Assembly (NCBI RefSeq): GCF_003253745.1
Contig: NZ_MZXV01000070.1
Location: 1 to 64,000, forward strand
From: Mesorhizobium kowhaii
GTDB taxonomy: Bacteria; Pseudomonadota; Alphaproteobacteria; Rhizobiales; Rhizobiaceae
Direction: 5' to 3'
Length of the DNA: 64,000 bases
Shown here in pieces: positions 7,695 through 16,253 of the stretch. The position numbers were made by a program, and so were the translations under genes. The notes under the pieces were generated by a model that saw only the letters and a list, made by a program, of their open reading frames with translations, was not told where the DNA came from and searched no databases. The stretch's first letter is position 1. Every line of letters starts with the position of its first letter.

Positions 7695-8720
7695 CTATCG
7701 CCGATCCATGTCCCGCTTGAACTGGTCAAAGATCGTTTCCACGCCCTTCTGGTACTCGTCACGCTGCTGGGCGCCGGTCTCGAACATCTTGCCGAACAGA
7801 TCGTCGAACGGGTTCCTCGGCCGGCCGCTCGGATTGGCCTGCGGCTGCGGCGCCTGGCGCTGCGGTGGTGCCTGTGGCTGTTGCGGCGCCGGCTGTCCAC
7901 CCCCGCCGAAGCCGCCACCGCCGCCTTGCCGCAGCATTTCCTCGAAGATCTTGCCGAGCGGGTTGTCGCCATAGGGGCTCTGGGTCTGCTGCGGTTGCGA
8001 TTGTTGCGGCTGCGGCTGCGGCGCCCCACCGCCGAACATGTCCTGCAGCACCTTGCCGAGCGGATTGTCGCCATAGGGATTGGGTGCCGGCTGCGGCTGG
8101 CTTTGCGGCTGCGGCGTCCCGCCGCCGAACATATCCTGCAAAACCTTGCCGAGCGGATTGTCCATCGGATTCTGGGGCTGCGGTGCCTGGCGTGGCTGGG
8201 GAGCCGGGGCCTGCATGCCGCCTTGTCGCATCATCTGCTCGATGATCTCGCCGAGCGGATTGTTGCCGCCGCCCCCGAAACCACCGGCGGCCTGCATCTG
8301 GTTTGTCGTCTGCTTGAACAATCCGCCCATGACCATCGAGGCGATGGCCGGCAGCATCTGCTGCAGGATCTGCTGGCTGACGCCGCTCGCTTGCGCCGCC
8401 TGGCTGGCTACGGCGCGCGACAGAGCCTTCGAGCCGAACAGGTGCCCCAAAATGCCGTTGCCTTCATCGACGCCTTGCGGCGAGAAGGCTCGGGTTGCGT
8501 CCTCGAAATACTTGGCATGCTGGCCGCTTGCCATTGCCGTCATGAAGGCGCCGAGCCCATAGGGGTCGGCAGTGTTGCGTTGCAGCCCTTGCGAAAAGGC
8601 CGGCAGCAGAGCGGCAACGGCCGCCTGTGTCTGCTGCATCGAAAGCCCGTATTGTTGGGCAAGGGCCTGCATGCCATTGCCGTTCTGGGCCTGCGCCAGC
8701 ATATCGAACAAGGTAGGCAT
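7695..8720 (-). CDS. DUF937 domain-containing protein with NPLG repeats
   Basis: This is a 341-residue protein. The N-terminal part (about 1-145) is a DUF937-like helical domain (MPTLFDMLAQAQNGNGMQAL, then a Gln/Ala-rich region and LPAIASMVMGGLFK). The C-terminal half carries five amphipathic repeats of the form NPLG-x5-M-x3-G starting near residues 154, 188, 219, 253 and 303, joined by Pro/Gln- and Gly-rich linkers. The last is a diverged NPFDDLFGKMF. No signal peptide or membrane helix is seen. The function is unknown; the layout suggests flexible, multivalent short helices. The start at 8720 has GGAGGAGAAGCC just upstream. Confidence 0.85.
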   Translation of the reverse strand: MPTLFDMLAQAQNGNGMQALAQQYGLSMQQTQAAVAALLPAFSQGLQRNTADPYGLGAFMTAMASGQHAKYFEDATRAFSPQGVDEGNGILGHLFGSKALSRAVASQAAQASGVSQQILQQMLPAIASMVMGGLFKQTTNQMQAAGGFGGGGNNPLGEIIEQMMRQGGMQAPAPQPRQAPQPQNPMDNPLGKVLQDMFGGGTPQPQSQPQPAPNPYGDNPLGKVLQDMFGGGAPQPQPQQSQPQQTQSPYGDNPLGKIFEEMLRQGGGGGFGGGGQPAPQQPQAPPQRQAPQPQANPSGRPRNPFDDLFGKMFETGAQQRDEYQKGVETIFDQFKRDMDRR

Positions 8721-8822
8721 CGGCTTCTCCTCCGGGAAATCCTAGGGTGGAGAGCCTAATTCGTTTCGATGACCGATTGAAGCGGCTTTTGCCAATCAAT
8801 TGGCCGCGCCAAACCCGCAGGG

Positions 8823-10196
8823 TTAATAGGCGTATTCCATGAAAACCGGCTCGATCGAGCCGCCCCAGCGCGTATGATAGGCGGAGAGCATCTCCTCGGC
8901 GCTGGTGGTGCCGCGTGCGACGACTTCATCGAGCGTGTTGAGGAACGAGGTCTCGTCATAGCCGTCGCGGTTCTTGCGGCCACGGTTCTTCAGGCCCATG
9001 CGCGAGATGACCATCACGTCGCGGGCGATCTCGCGCAGCGTGGTGTTGCGGAAGGGCGCGGAAATGCCTTGTTCCGGCACCGCGTTGCGCATCGCCAGCA
9101 CTTCCTTGTACGTCCAGCTGGAGGTCAAAGCCTCCGCCGCATCGAGCGCGGCCTCGTCATAGAGCAGCCCGACCCAGAAGGCGGGCAGCGCGCAGATGCG
9201 CCGCCATGGTCCGCCATCGGCGCCGCGCATTTCGAGGAAGCGCTTGAGCCGCACGTCCGGGAACAGCGTCGATAGATGGTTCGCCCAGTCGCCCATTGTC
9301 GGCAGCCCGTCCGGCACTTCGTTGCGGGCAGCCCCCGCCATGAACTGGCGGAAGGTGATGTGCGTCATGTCGTGATAGTGGCCGTCGCGGATGACGAAAT
9401 ACATCGGCACGTCGAGCGCCCATTCGACATAGTCGGCAAAACCGAATTCCGGCGAGAAGCAGAATTCGAGCAGGCCCGAGCGCTGGTTGTCGGTATCGCG
9501 CCAGATGTCGCCGCGCCAGCTTTGCAATCCGTTCGGCCGGCTGTCAGTGAATGGCGAGTTGGCGAACAGCGCCGTCGAAAGCGGCTGCAGCTTCAGCGAC
9601 ACCTGCATCTTGCGGCGCATGTCGGCTTCGCTCTCGAAGTCGAGGTTCACCTGGATGGTGCAGGTGCGATACATCATGTCGAGGCCTTTGGTGCCGACCT
9701 TGGGCATATAGCGCGTCATGATCTCGTAGCGCGACTTCGGCATTTTCGGCGTCTCGGCCAGCGACCATTTCGGACTGCCGCCGAGGCCGAGGAAGCGGAT
9801 GCCCATCGGCTCGGCGATCTCGCGCACCTGCGCCAGATGGGCATTGCCCTCGCGGCAGGTCTGGTGGATCGTCTCCAGCGGCGCGCCTGACAACTCGAAC
9901 TGGCCACCCGGCTCCAGCGAAATCGCACCCTGGCCGGTTGGCTCGACCAGGCCGATGATGCGGCCGTCATCGATGATCGGATCCCAGCCGAGTTTCTGCT
10001 GCATGCCTTCGAGGATGGCGCGGATGCCGCGCTCGCCGCCATAGGGCACAGGCGCGTTGCCGTCGACATAGAAGGGGAATTTCTCGTGCTCGGTGCCGAT
10101 GCGCCACTTGTCGCGCGGCTTGTTGCCTTCGGCCAGATGCTCGACGAGTTCATCGATGCCTTCGATCGGGCGGAAATCGGTAGTATCGCGCGCCAT
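8823..10196 (-). CDS. gshA: Glutamate-cysteine ligase (plant/alphaproteobacterial type)
   Basis: This 457-residue enzyme joins L-glutamate and L-cysteine with ATP in the first step of glutathione synthesis. It matches the plant-type GCS2 family: WRIGTEHEKFPFYV near residue 31, then GAISLEPGGQFELSGAP (about 90-107), MTRYMPKVGTKGLDMMYRT (about 162-180), IQVNLDFESEADM, and a C-terminal RGRKNRDGYDETSFL. Length and the N-terminal MARDTTDFRPIEGIDELVEH fit the family, so ATG 10196 is secure. It lies downstream of rsmE on the same strand, separated by a palindromic repeat that may uncouple their expression. Confidence 0.96.
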   Translation of the reverse strand: MARDTTDFRPIEGIDELVEHLAEGNKPRDKWRIGTEHEKFPFYVDGNAPVPYGGERGIRAILEGMQQKLGWDPIIDDGRIIGLVEPTGQGAISLEPGGQFELSGAPLETIHQTCREGNAHLAQVREIAEPMGIRFLGLGGSPKWSLAETPKMPKSRYEIMTRYMPKVGTKGLDMMYRTCTIQVNLDFESEADMRRKMQVSLKLQPLSTALFANSPFTDSRPNGLQSWRGDIWRDTDNQRSGLLEFCFSPEFGFADYVEWALDVPMYFVIRDGHYHDMTHITFRQFMAGAARNEVPDGLPTMGDWANHLSTLFPDVRLKRFLEMRGADGGPWRRICALPAFWVGLLYDEAALDAAEALTSSWTYKEVLAMRNAVPEQGISAPFRNTTLREIARDVMVISRMGLKNRGRKNRDGYDETSFLNTLDEVVARGTTSAEEMLSAYHTRWGGSIEPVFMEYAY

Positions 10197-10210
10197 GATA
10201 AAGCCCTCCG

Positions 10211-10314
10211 CACATGATCCCGAAAATCGGCTTTCGATTTTCGGAAAGGATCATGTGCCCCTTCAAAATGCTACAGCGTCCTTTGCGCGTCCGAAAGGAC
10301 GTGCGGCGCTGTAG
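10211..10314. repeat. Double-hairpin palindromic intergenic repeat
   Basis: Two adjacent inverted repeats are present. The first spans 10211-10257, with arms CACATGATCC / GGATCATGTG and an inner CGAAAATCG / CGATTTTCG. The second spans 10271-10314, with arms CTACAGCG / CGCTGTAG and an inner CCTTT / AAAGG. Both sequences are of a kind common in Mesorhizobium intergenic regions. It sits between gshA and rsmE. Confidence 0.85.
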
Positions 10315-10441
10315 GACGGCCGGACGACCGCCGGCGCTAGATGGACGAAATGTCAGTAGTCGATCAAGCGAAAAATCCTGAGCCACAGGTCAACAGGAAT
10401 TGAACGATACCGCCCTGTCGTCCCTTGCAAGAAATGAAGTC

Positions 10442-11176
10442 TCACCAGTCTCCGACTGTTGCCTGGATCACCGCAAGTGCGGCCACCGCCGCCGTATCGG
10501 CGCGCAGGATACGCGGTCCGAGCGGAATGGCTGTCACGAAGGGAAGGGCGCGCAGCATCTTGCGCTCGTCGTCGGAAAAGCCCCCTTCGGGCCCGACCAG
10601 CAGCCCAAGCTTCTTTTCCTTGACCGCCTGCAGAGCCGGCAGCGGATTGTTGGTAGCGGCGTCCTCGTCGCAGAAGATCAGCCGGCGTTCCTTGTCCCAG
10701 CCGGCCAGCAGGCGGTCGAACTTTTCGGCTTCGCGCACCTCCGGCACCGCCAGGATGCCGCATTGTTCGGCGGCTTCGACGACATTGGCGCGCAAGCGAT
10801 CGATGGAAGGTTTTGCCACTTGCGTGTGCTGGGTGATGACCGGCTGCAGGACGCCGGCGCCCATCTCGACCGCCTTCTGCACGAGATAGTCGAGCCGCCC
10901 CTGCTTCAGCGGCGCAAAGCAGTAAATGAGATTGGGCAACGGCGGCTGCGGCCGTTGCAGCGCCAGCACCTTAAGCCGCACCGCCCTTTTTGATTTCGCG
11001 GCGATGGCCGCCGACCATTCGCCGTCGCGGCCGTTGAACACCAGGATTTCGGCGCCCTCGCCAAGCCGCAGCACATGCAGCAGATAGTGGCTCTGCTGCT
11101 GACCGGCATCGAACTCGACATCTGGCCCGAGATCGTCAGGCACGAACAGGCGTTGCATCTTGTAATTGGCGCGCAT
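10442..11176 (-). CDS. rsmE: 16S rRNA (uracil-1498-N3)-methyltransferase RsmE
   Basis: This 244-residue SPOUT-fold enzyme methylates N3 of U1498 in 16S rRNA. The N-terminal PUA-like domain (MQRLFVPDD, QQSHYLLHVLRLGEGAEILV) precedes the SPOUT domain with YLVQKAVEMGAGVLQPVITQ, VEAAEQCGILAVPEV, LLVGPEGGFSDDE and the knot region LGPRILRADTAAVAAL, which binds S-adenosylmethionine. The start at 11176 (MRANYKMQRLF) is used; an inner Met at residue 7 would also give a full domain. It lies upstream of gshA on the same strand, with 245 nt and a repeat between them. Confidence 0.95.
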   Translation of the reverse strand: MRANYKMQRLFVPDDLGPDVEFDAGQQQSHYLLHVLRLGEGAEILVFNGRDGEWSAAIAAKSKRAVRLKVLALQRPQPPLPNLIYCFAPLKQGRLDYLVQKAVEMGAGVLQPVITQHTQVAKPSIDRLRANVVEAAEQCGILAVPEVREAEKFDRLLAGWDKERRLIFCDEDAATNNPLPALQAVKEKKLGLLVGPEGGFSDDERKMLRALPFVTAIPLGPRILRADTAAVAALAVIQATVGDW

Positions 11177-11207
11177 GGCCGAGGAATGAGCGAGCCGGCC
11201 GTCGGCG

Positions 11208-11870
11208 TCAAGCCTCGGCGGATGGATGCCACACCGGTCGAAAGCCGTGCCGCAGGACGGCGAGCGTCGTGGCCGGCGTCAGCAGCGAAAGTGTTTTGCC
11301 TTCCAGCAGACCGACATCGGCGGGTGGGCCATATCCGGCGAACGACCAGCACAGTGCCTTGCCGCCGCGCAAGGCATAGGCGTTGCCGCCATCCGCAACC
11401 ATCGCGCCGTCCGGCAGGCCGGCGAGTTCTTCAAGGGCCACTATCGGTGGCTTGCCACCGGAGGCCAACCGCTCCTTGTGCAGCCGCTTGTCGACCTGCG
11501 GTGCGCGCGGCTCGGCAATGCCGAAGGCTTCGCCGAAGCGGCCGACGAAATCCTTGGCCCGCTCGCGCTGGCAATAGAAGCAGGGGCGATGCCCGGCCGC
11601 CAGCGCCGTCACCTCGTCGAGGAAGAACAGCTCGGTCCAGCCCGCTTTGCCACCCAAATGGTCATCGCTCTTCCGGTTGCGGCCCATCGGCTCGCGCCGC
11701 ACATTGCGGAATTTGCAGACGCAGATGATCCAGGCCGGAAGCGCCCAGCGCTTTTTCTTAAGCGTCTTTGTCTCGGGATCGTGGATGATGCCGCGATTGC
11801 CGGTAAATAGCCCGCGCTCGGGCACGGCATGGATGGCGCCGAACGGATCGACCCGGTTCTGCAGTGGCAT
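11208..11870 (-). CDS. Conserved hypothetical protein with a CxxC motif
   Basis: This is a 220-residue protein that I do not recognise by function. It starts MPLQNRVDPFGAIHAVPERG and includes KKKRWALPAWIICVCKFRNV, a WTELFFLDEVTALAAGHRPC region, and FYCQRERAKDF, so Cys residues flank Phe-Tyr as a possible metal or thiol site. No membrane helices are seen. The frame extends to 11930, but the conserved-looking part begins at ATG 11870. It is followed closely by rsmE (32 nt) on the same strand and divergent from the amidotransferase at 11958. Confidence 0.8.
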   Translation of the reverse strand: MPLQNRVDPFGAIHAVPERGLFTGNRGIIHDPETKTLKKKRWALPAWIICVCKFRNVRREPMGRNRKSDDHLGGKAGWTELFFLDEVTALAAGHRPCFYCQRERAKDFVGRFGEAFGIAEPRAPQVDKRLHKERLASGGKPPIVALEELAGLPDGAMVADGGNAYALRGGKALCWSFAGYGPPADVGLLEGKTLSLLTPATTLAVLRHGFRPVWHPSAEA

Positions 11871-11957
11871 AGCTTTCTCCCGCAACACGCATCTTGGCTG
11901 CAATGCTGGCGGCATGATATCGCTCGTCACATCATTTTCATGTCAGCAGGGTTTTTC

Positions 11958-12656
11958 ATGCGGGTACTGGTGGTCCAGAACTACGACAATACCGGCCTTG
12001 GCCAGGTTGGCGCGGCCCTTGCGGAAGCGGGTGCCGATCTCGATCTGCGCTTGCCCTACAAGGGCGATCCCCTGCCGGATGACGCGGCCGGGCACGATGC
12101 CATGGTGGTGCTCGGCGGCGGCCAGAATGCGCTGGCCGACGACGACTATCCCTATTTCCCGGCACTGCTCGAACTGACCCGCGATTTCGCCGACAAGGAC
12201 CGCGCCGTGCTCGGCATCTGCCTCGGCAGCCAGCTCGTTGCCCGCGCCTTTGGCGGCGAGAACCGCATTGGCGGCGCCAACGAGTTCGGCTGGCGCGGCG
12301 TGTCGCTGACGCCGGACGCCAAGGCCGATCCGGTGCTGGGCGCGCTGCCGGAAAAATTCCCGATCTTCCAGTGGCACGACGACACGTTCGTGCTGCCTGA
12401 AAACGCCGTGCGGCTCGCCGGCAATGATGTCGCCGAGAATCAGGCGTTTCGCGTCGGCCGTGCCGTCTACGGCTTCCAGTTCCATTTCGAGGCCGACCGG
12501 CCGATGGTGCAGGACTGGAGCACATCCTTTGCCCCGACCATCGCCGCGCGCCATCCCGACTGGGCCGGCAAGCTCGATGGCGAAATGGCCCGCAACGGAC
12601 CTGACGCAGATGCTGCCGGCCTCGCCATTGCTCGCGCCTGGGTGGCGACGATCTGA
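11958..12656 (+). CDS. Class I glutamine amidotransferase-like protein
   Basis: This 232-residue protein has the stand-alone GATase fold that hydrolyses glutamine or gamma-glutamyl bonds. The nucleophile elbow is GICLGSQL (Cys near residue 92). The His-Glu partner lies in YGFQFHFEAD (about residues 175-184). It begins MRVLVVQNYDNTGLGQVG. ATG 11958 is preferred because CAGGG lies 6 nt upstream; the alternative ATG at 11940 adds six residues. No synthase domain or partner gene is adjacent, so the acceptor is unknown. It resembles GuaA-like single-domain amidotransferases common in proteobacteria. Confidence 0.88.
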   Translation: MRVLVVQNYDNTGLGQVGAALAEAGADLDLRLPYKGDPLPDDAAGHDAMVVLGGGQNALADDDYPYFPALLELTRDFADKDRAVLGICLGSQLVARAFGGENRIGGANEFGWRGVSLTPDAKADPVLGALPEKFPIFQWHDDTFVLPENAVRLAGNDVAENQAFRVGRAVYGFQFHFEADRPMVQDWSTSFAPTIAARHPDWAGKLDGEMARNGPDADAAGLAIARAWVATI

Positions 12657-12790
12657 GAGACTGTTTCGAAATTCTACTCTGGCGGCCATCTGATGGCGTT
12701 TTCTGCGCTCACGGACCAAATGTCCGCTGCGCTGCGGTTCTCAAAACCACCACCATCTGACGCGCCAGAGCGAATTTCGAAACAGTCTCT
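12656..12790. repeat. 135-bp inverted-repeat element (MITE-like)
   Basis: Perfect 18-bp terminal inverted repeats GAGACTGTTTCGAAATTC (12657-12674) and GAATTTCGAAACAGTCTC (12772-12789) continue inward as an imperfect CTCTGGCG / CGCCAGAG pairing. The core has no open frame. It abuts the stop codon of the amidotransferase gene and could act as its terminator. Confidence 0.8.
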
Positions 12791-13055
12791 GAGCGTTCGC
12801 CCCTCGATGCCCTGCCGCGTGACATAATTGGCACGCGGCGGTGAAACCGTCTGGGAAAACACCTTTCATCCTTGGCTTGTGTCCGCCCGCCATCCTAGAA
12901 GGCGCGCGCGCTGCATCGGCTGTGCAACCGCGCTGAACCTTTTGTGTGACCCGCGCGACACACCGCCGATACAGAATATGCCTAGAAGCGCAAAATCGTC
13001 GAAACTTTGAAGCGAATTCTCCGTTTCAACCCATTGGTAACCGCCTGGTGCACAG

Positions 13056-13217
13056 ATGCAGCAAGCTCAACAAGAGATGACGTCCGTGAAAGCAGCGCTT
13101 CTGTCCTTTGCCATGTTATCCGCCATCGTACTGTGCGGTCTCGGCATCTATTCCGCCGACGCGGCCAACAACCACAACGCCGTCGACGGCTACGGCGTCA
13201 CCGCCTCGCTTCGCTAA
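13056..13217 (+). CDS. Small hydrophobic protein (putative)
   Basis: This is an open frame of 53 residues, too short for most callers. It reads MQQAQQEMTSVKAALLSFAM, then a hydrophobic stretch LSAIVLCGLGIYSADAA and a polar tail ending GVTASLR. One membrane helix or a cleavable signal sequence spans about residues 14-34. A second ATG at 13077 gives a 46-residue version; neither has a clear ribosome site, although AAGAG touches the second. Codon use matches the neighbouring genes. I do not recognise a function. Confidence 0.5.
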   Translation: MQQAQQEMTSVKAALLSFAMLSAIVLCGLGIYSADAANNHNAVDGYGVTASLR

Positions 13218-13254
13218 AGCCGAAGCGTCTTTCGCGTCCCCGGACGCGCCGCGC

Positions 13255-14046
13255 TCAAGCTTCCTTTATCGTCCCAGGCTCCTTGATCGTGATCGTCAGG
13301 ATGCGTTTGTCCGGCCCGTCGACGACGAGAGCGGTCAGCATCCCCGATTGCCAGGCAAGCGTGTCGACATTGACGCGGTTGGCCATCACCTCCGCCTCCG
13401 GCACCGGCGTGTGGCCGTGCACGACGATCTTCGGGAACAGACCGGGATAGTTGTGGAAGACATCGCGGATCCAGATCAGGTCCTGCGGGTTTTGCCTTGC
13501 CAGCGCGACGCCCGGCCTGATGCCGGCATGGCAGAAGAAGAAATCCCCCAGCGTCAGCGAAAGCCGCAGCGATCGCAAAAAATCGATGTGGGTTTGCGGC
13601 ACCGCCTCGACCAGGGATTGATGTCCTTTGCGCACTGCGGACTCGGCTGTGCCGAACCACATGCTGGTGCCTTCACTGATCGCCACGCCGTAGGACAGCG
13701 CCGTCTGGATGCCGCCGAAACGGATGAAAAGCCCCTCCGGGTCGGGCTTCTTGAGAAAGTCGAGAAAGCCAACGTCGTGGTTGCCGGCCAGCATCAGATG
13801 GCGCGGGTCGCGCTCTCGCGCCTCGATCAGGAAGTCGATGACGCCTTTGGAGTCCGGTCCACGGTCGACATAGTCGCCAAGATGGATGACACGCCAGTCG
13901 GCAGGCGCCTCCTGCTCGATCTCGGCCTCGATGCGTTGATGCATGGCGGCCAGCAGGTCGAGCCGGCCATGCACGTCGCCAATCGCATAAAGACGCACCC
14001 CTTCCGGCCCATGCGCGTCGAGAAAATGGATGCCGGGTTCTGCCAA
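13255..14046 (-). CDS. Metallophosphoesterase (serine/threonine protein phosphatase type)
   Basis: This 263-residue calcineurin-type phosphoesterase has all its metal motifs: IGDVHGRLD (near residue 22), LGDYVDRGPDSKG (near 56), AGNHD (near 87), FFCHAG (near 168) and VHGHTPV (near 210). The pattern matches the PrpA/PrpB and lambda-phosphatase group, which removes phosphate from Ser/Thr or hydrolyses diadenosine tetraphosphate. Substrate choice cannot be read. The start at 14046 (MAEPGIHFLDAHGPEGVRLY) has a family-like lead-in. It is cytoplasmic. It lies downstream of lldD on the same strand with 37 nt between. Confidence 0.92.
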   Translation of the reverse strand: MAEPGIHFLDAHGPEGVRLYAIGDVHGRLDLLAAMHQRIEAEIEQEAPADWRVIHLGDYVDRGPDSKGVIDFLIEARERDPRHLMLAGNHDVGFLDFLKKPDPEGLFIRFGGIQTALSYGVAISEGTSMWFGTAESAVRKGHQSLVEAVPQTHIDFLRSLRLSLTLGDFFFCHAGIRPGVALARQNPQDLIWIRDVFHNYPGLFPKIVVHGHTPVPEAEVMANRVNVDTLAWQSGMLTALVVDGPDKRILTITIKEPGTIKEA

Positions 14047-14083
14047 CTTTGCGCCGTCTCCGTGGTCAGGCTGTCACGGACCT

Positions 14084-15220
14084 CTAGCGTCGGAGCTGGT
14101 CCTTGCCCATGTCGGTGACCAGACGCTTTCCGCACAGTGCCAACGTGATGTCCATCTCCTTGCGGATGATTTCCAAGGCTTTGGTAACCCCTTCCTTGCC
14201 AAGCGCACCCAGACCGTAAAGAAATGGCCGGCCGATATAGGTGCCCTTGGCGCCGAGGCAGAGCGCCTTCAGCACGTCCTGGCCGGAGCGGATGCCGCCA
14301 TCCATATGGACTTCGATGGTGTCGCCGACCGCATCCGCGATTTCCTCAAGTGCCATGATCGAAGACGACGCGCCGTCAAGCTGCCGCCCGCCATGGTTGG
14401 AAACCACGATCGCGTCGGCGCCGGTCTTGGCCGCCATCAGCGCGTCTTCCTTGTCGAGAATGCCTTTGAGAATCAGCTTGCCGCCCCAGCGTTCCTTGAT
14501 CCAGGCGATATCCTTCCACGACAGATGCGGATCGAACTGCTCCGTCGTCCATGAACCCAGCGAGGCGACGTCGCCGACGCCTTTGGCGTGGCCGACAATG
14601 TTACGGAAGGTGCGGCGCGGGGTACCGGCCATGCCCAGACACCAACGCGGGCGGATCGCCATGTCGACAAGGTTGGCGAGCGTCATCTTGGGTGGCGCCG
14701 AAAGTCCGTTGCGGACATCCTTGTGGCGCTGGCCCAGAATCTGCAGGTCGAGCGTCAGCACCAGCGCCGAGCATTTTGCCGCCTTCGCCCGGTCGATCAG
14801 GCTGAGCACGAAATCCTTGTCGCGCAACACATAGAGCTGGAACCAGAACGGCTTCTTCGTCACCGAGGCGACATCCTCGATCGAGCAGATGCTCATCGTC
14901 GACAAAGTGAACGGCACGCCGAATTCCTCAGCCGCCTGCGCCGCCAGCATCTCGCCATCGGCGTGCTGCATGCCGGTCAGGCCGGTTGGCGCCAGCGCCA
15001 CCGGCATCGCCACCTTTTCGCCGATCATGGTCGATTCCAGCGAGCGGTTGCTCATGTCGACCAGCACGCGCTGGCGGAATTTGATCTTGCCGAAGTCCTC
15101 CTCGTTGGCCCGGTAGGTGCTTTCGGTCCAGGCGCCGGAATCGGCATAGTCGAAGAACATTTTTGGCACGCGCCGGCGCGCGAGATCCTTGAGATCGGCG
15201 ATGGTGAGGATTTGGCTCAT
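14084..15220 (-). CDS. lldD: FMN-dependent alpha-hydroxy-acid dehydrogenase, L-lactate dehydrogenase type
   Basis: This 378-residue TIM-barrel flavoenzyme oxidises an L-2-hydroxy acid (probably L-lactate) to the 2-oxo acid, feeding electrons to the respiratory chain or to oxygen. FMN and catalytic segments include VPKMFFDYADSGAWTE, MPVALAPTGLTGMQHADGE, STMSICSIEDVA, the catalytic IVVSNHGGRQLDG (His near residue 277) and MDGGIRSGQDVLKAL. The start at 15220 is fixed by MSQILTIADLKDLARRRVP. It is 16 nt downstream of the GntR gene, hence an operon. Lactate is the usual substrate of this group, but related acids are possible. Confidence 0.88.
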   Translation of the reverse strand: MSQILTIADLKDLARRRVPKMFFDYADSGAWTESTYRANEEDFGKIKFRQRVLVDMSNRSLESTMIGEKVAMPVALAPTGLTGMQHADGEMLAAQAAEEFGVPFTLSTMSICSIEDVASVTKKPFWFQLYVLRDKDFVLSLIDRAKAAKCSALVLTLDLQILGQRHKDVRNGLSAPPKMTLANLVDMAIRPRWCLGMAGTPRRTFRNIVGHAKGVGDVASLGSWTTEQFDPHLSWKDIAWIKERWGGKLILKGILDKEDALMAAKTGADAIVVSNHGGRQLDGASSSIMALEEIADAVGDTIEVHMDGGIRSGQDVLKALCLGAKGTYIGRPFLYGLGALGKEGVTKALEIIRKEMDITLALCGKRLVTDMGKDQLRR

Positions 15221-15235
15221 GAGGGTCCCCGCTTA

Positions 15236-16045
15236 TCAGTCCTGGGAGCGTCTGCGTGTGGGTTCGATCTGGCCGGCGTCAGAGCGTTGCCTCAACCTCA
15301 GCCGCGAGACGCGTTGCCAGTCGCCGCTGCGCTCGGCCTCGGCCATCGACCGCTCGACATAGATCATGTGGTCCATTGCCGCTTGCCGCGCGGCCGCCGG
15401 GTCGCCGGCCTTGACCGCTGCGTGGATCGCCCGGTGCTGGGCAAGCAGGGCGTCGCGTGCACCGGGCACGGTGAACACCAGCAGCCGGTTCTGGAACACA
15501 CCTTCCGACAACAGCCGGTAGCAGGAGCGCAGCGTGTGCAAGAGCAGGATGTTGTGCGCGCACTCGCAGATCGCATGGTGGAACTCGACATCGATTTCGG
15601 CTTCGTCGTCGAAATCGCCGGTGCGGTGCGCTTCATCCATGCGCGCCATGATGCGGTCAAGCAGCGCCAGATCCTCCGGCGTGGCGCGTCGCGCCGCATA
15701 CTCGGCCGCCACGCCTTCGATCTCGCGGCGGTATTCCAGATAGTCGGCCACCGCCTTGCGATGCATCGAGATCAGGTCCGCCACCGGCTTGGTGAACAGC
15801 TGGCCGATGATGTCGGCGACATGCGTGCCGCCGCCCGGCCGCGTCGTCAAAAGGCCGCGCCCTTCGAGCGCCTTCAGCGCATCGCGCAGGATCGGCCGCG
15901 ACACGTTGAACTGGCGCGCAAGCTCGCGCTCGCCCGGCAACCGGTCGCCGGTGCGCAGCACACCTTCGAGGATGAGGCTCTCGATCTGCTGCACCACCTC
16001 GTCGGCGGTGCGCGAATGCTCGATCCTGGAAAAAATGTCGCTCAA
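15236..16045 (-). CDS. GntR-family (FadR/FCD) regulator of 2-hydroxy acid oxidation
   Basis: The protein has an N-terminal winged helix (TADEVVQQIESLILEGVLRT, GDRLPGERELARQFNVSRPI, LRDALKALEGRGLL) and a C-terminal all-helical FCD ligand domain with the metal-type residues EIDVEFHHAI and HRAIHAAV. LldR, GlcC and PdhR belong here. The frame is open to a TTG at 16099, but that codon overlaps the predicted operator and lacks a ribosome site, so I start at TTG 16045 (SDIFSRIEHSR); the codons just before could also serve. Cotranscribed with lldD, it probably represses both itself and glcDEF through the shared palindrome. Confidence 0.88.
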   Translation of the reverse strand: MSDIFSRIEHSRTADEVVQQIESLILEGVLRTGDRLPGERELARQFNVSRPILRDALKALEGRGLLTTRPGGGTHVADIIGQLFTKPVADLISMHRKAVADYLEYRREIEGVAAEYAARRATPEDLALLDRIMARMDEAHRTGDFDDEAEIDVEFHHAICECAHNILLLHTLRSCYRLLSEGVFQNRLLVFTVPGARDALLAQHRAIHAAVKAGDPAAARQAAMDHMIYVERSMAEAERSGDWQRVSRLRLRQRSDAGQIEPTRRRSQD

Positions 16046-16098
16046 CAGAATGCCTGGAAGGTGAACCGGTGTCGCGCAGGATAAAGCCTGCGTCGCCA

Positions 16099-16121
16099 AC
16101 TGGTCAAATTATTTATCCAAT
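16099..16121. promoter_or_regulatory. Putative GntR operator upstream of gntR-lldD
   Basis: An imperfect 23-bp palindrome begins ACTGGTCAAA, has TTT three bases on, and ends TCCAAT. It matches the perfect-armed site at 17671 at both inner triplets, all six left-arm bases and four of six right-arm bases. It lies immediately upstream of the gntR coding region. Confidence 0.6.
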
Positions 16122-16253
16122 TGGTCGAAGTGGGTCGATTTTGCCGCCTGGCGCTATATCGTCTTCGGCTAAACTTTGCTGTTTGCGTCATCTGGCCATT
16201 GGCCCTAGAGGGACGCAATGTAAGAGGGTCTAGAGAACCCCGGGGGACAAGCC

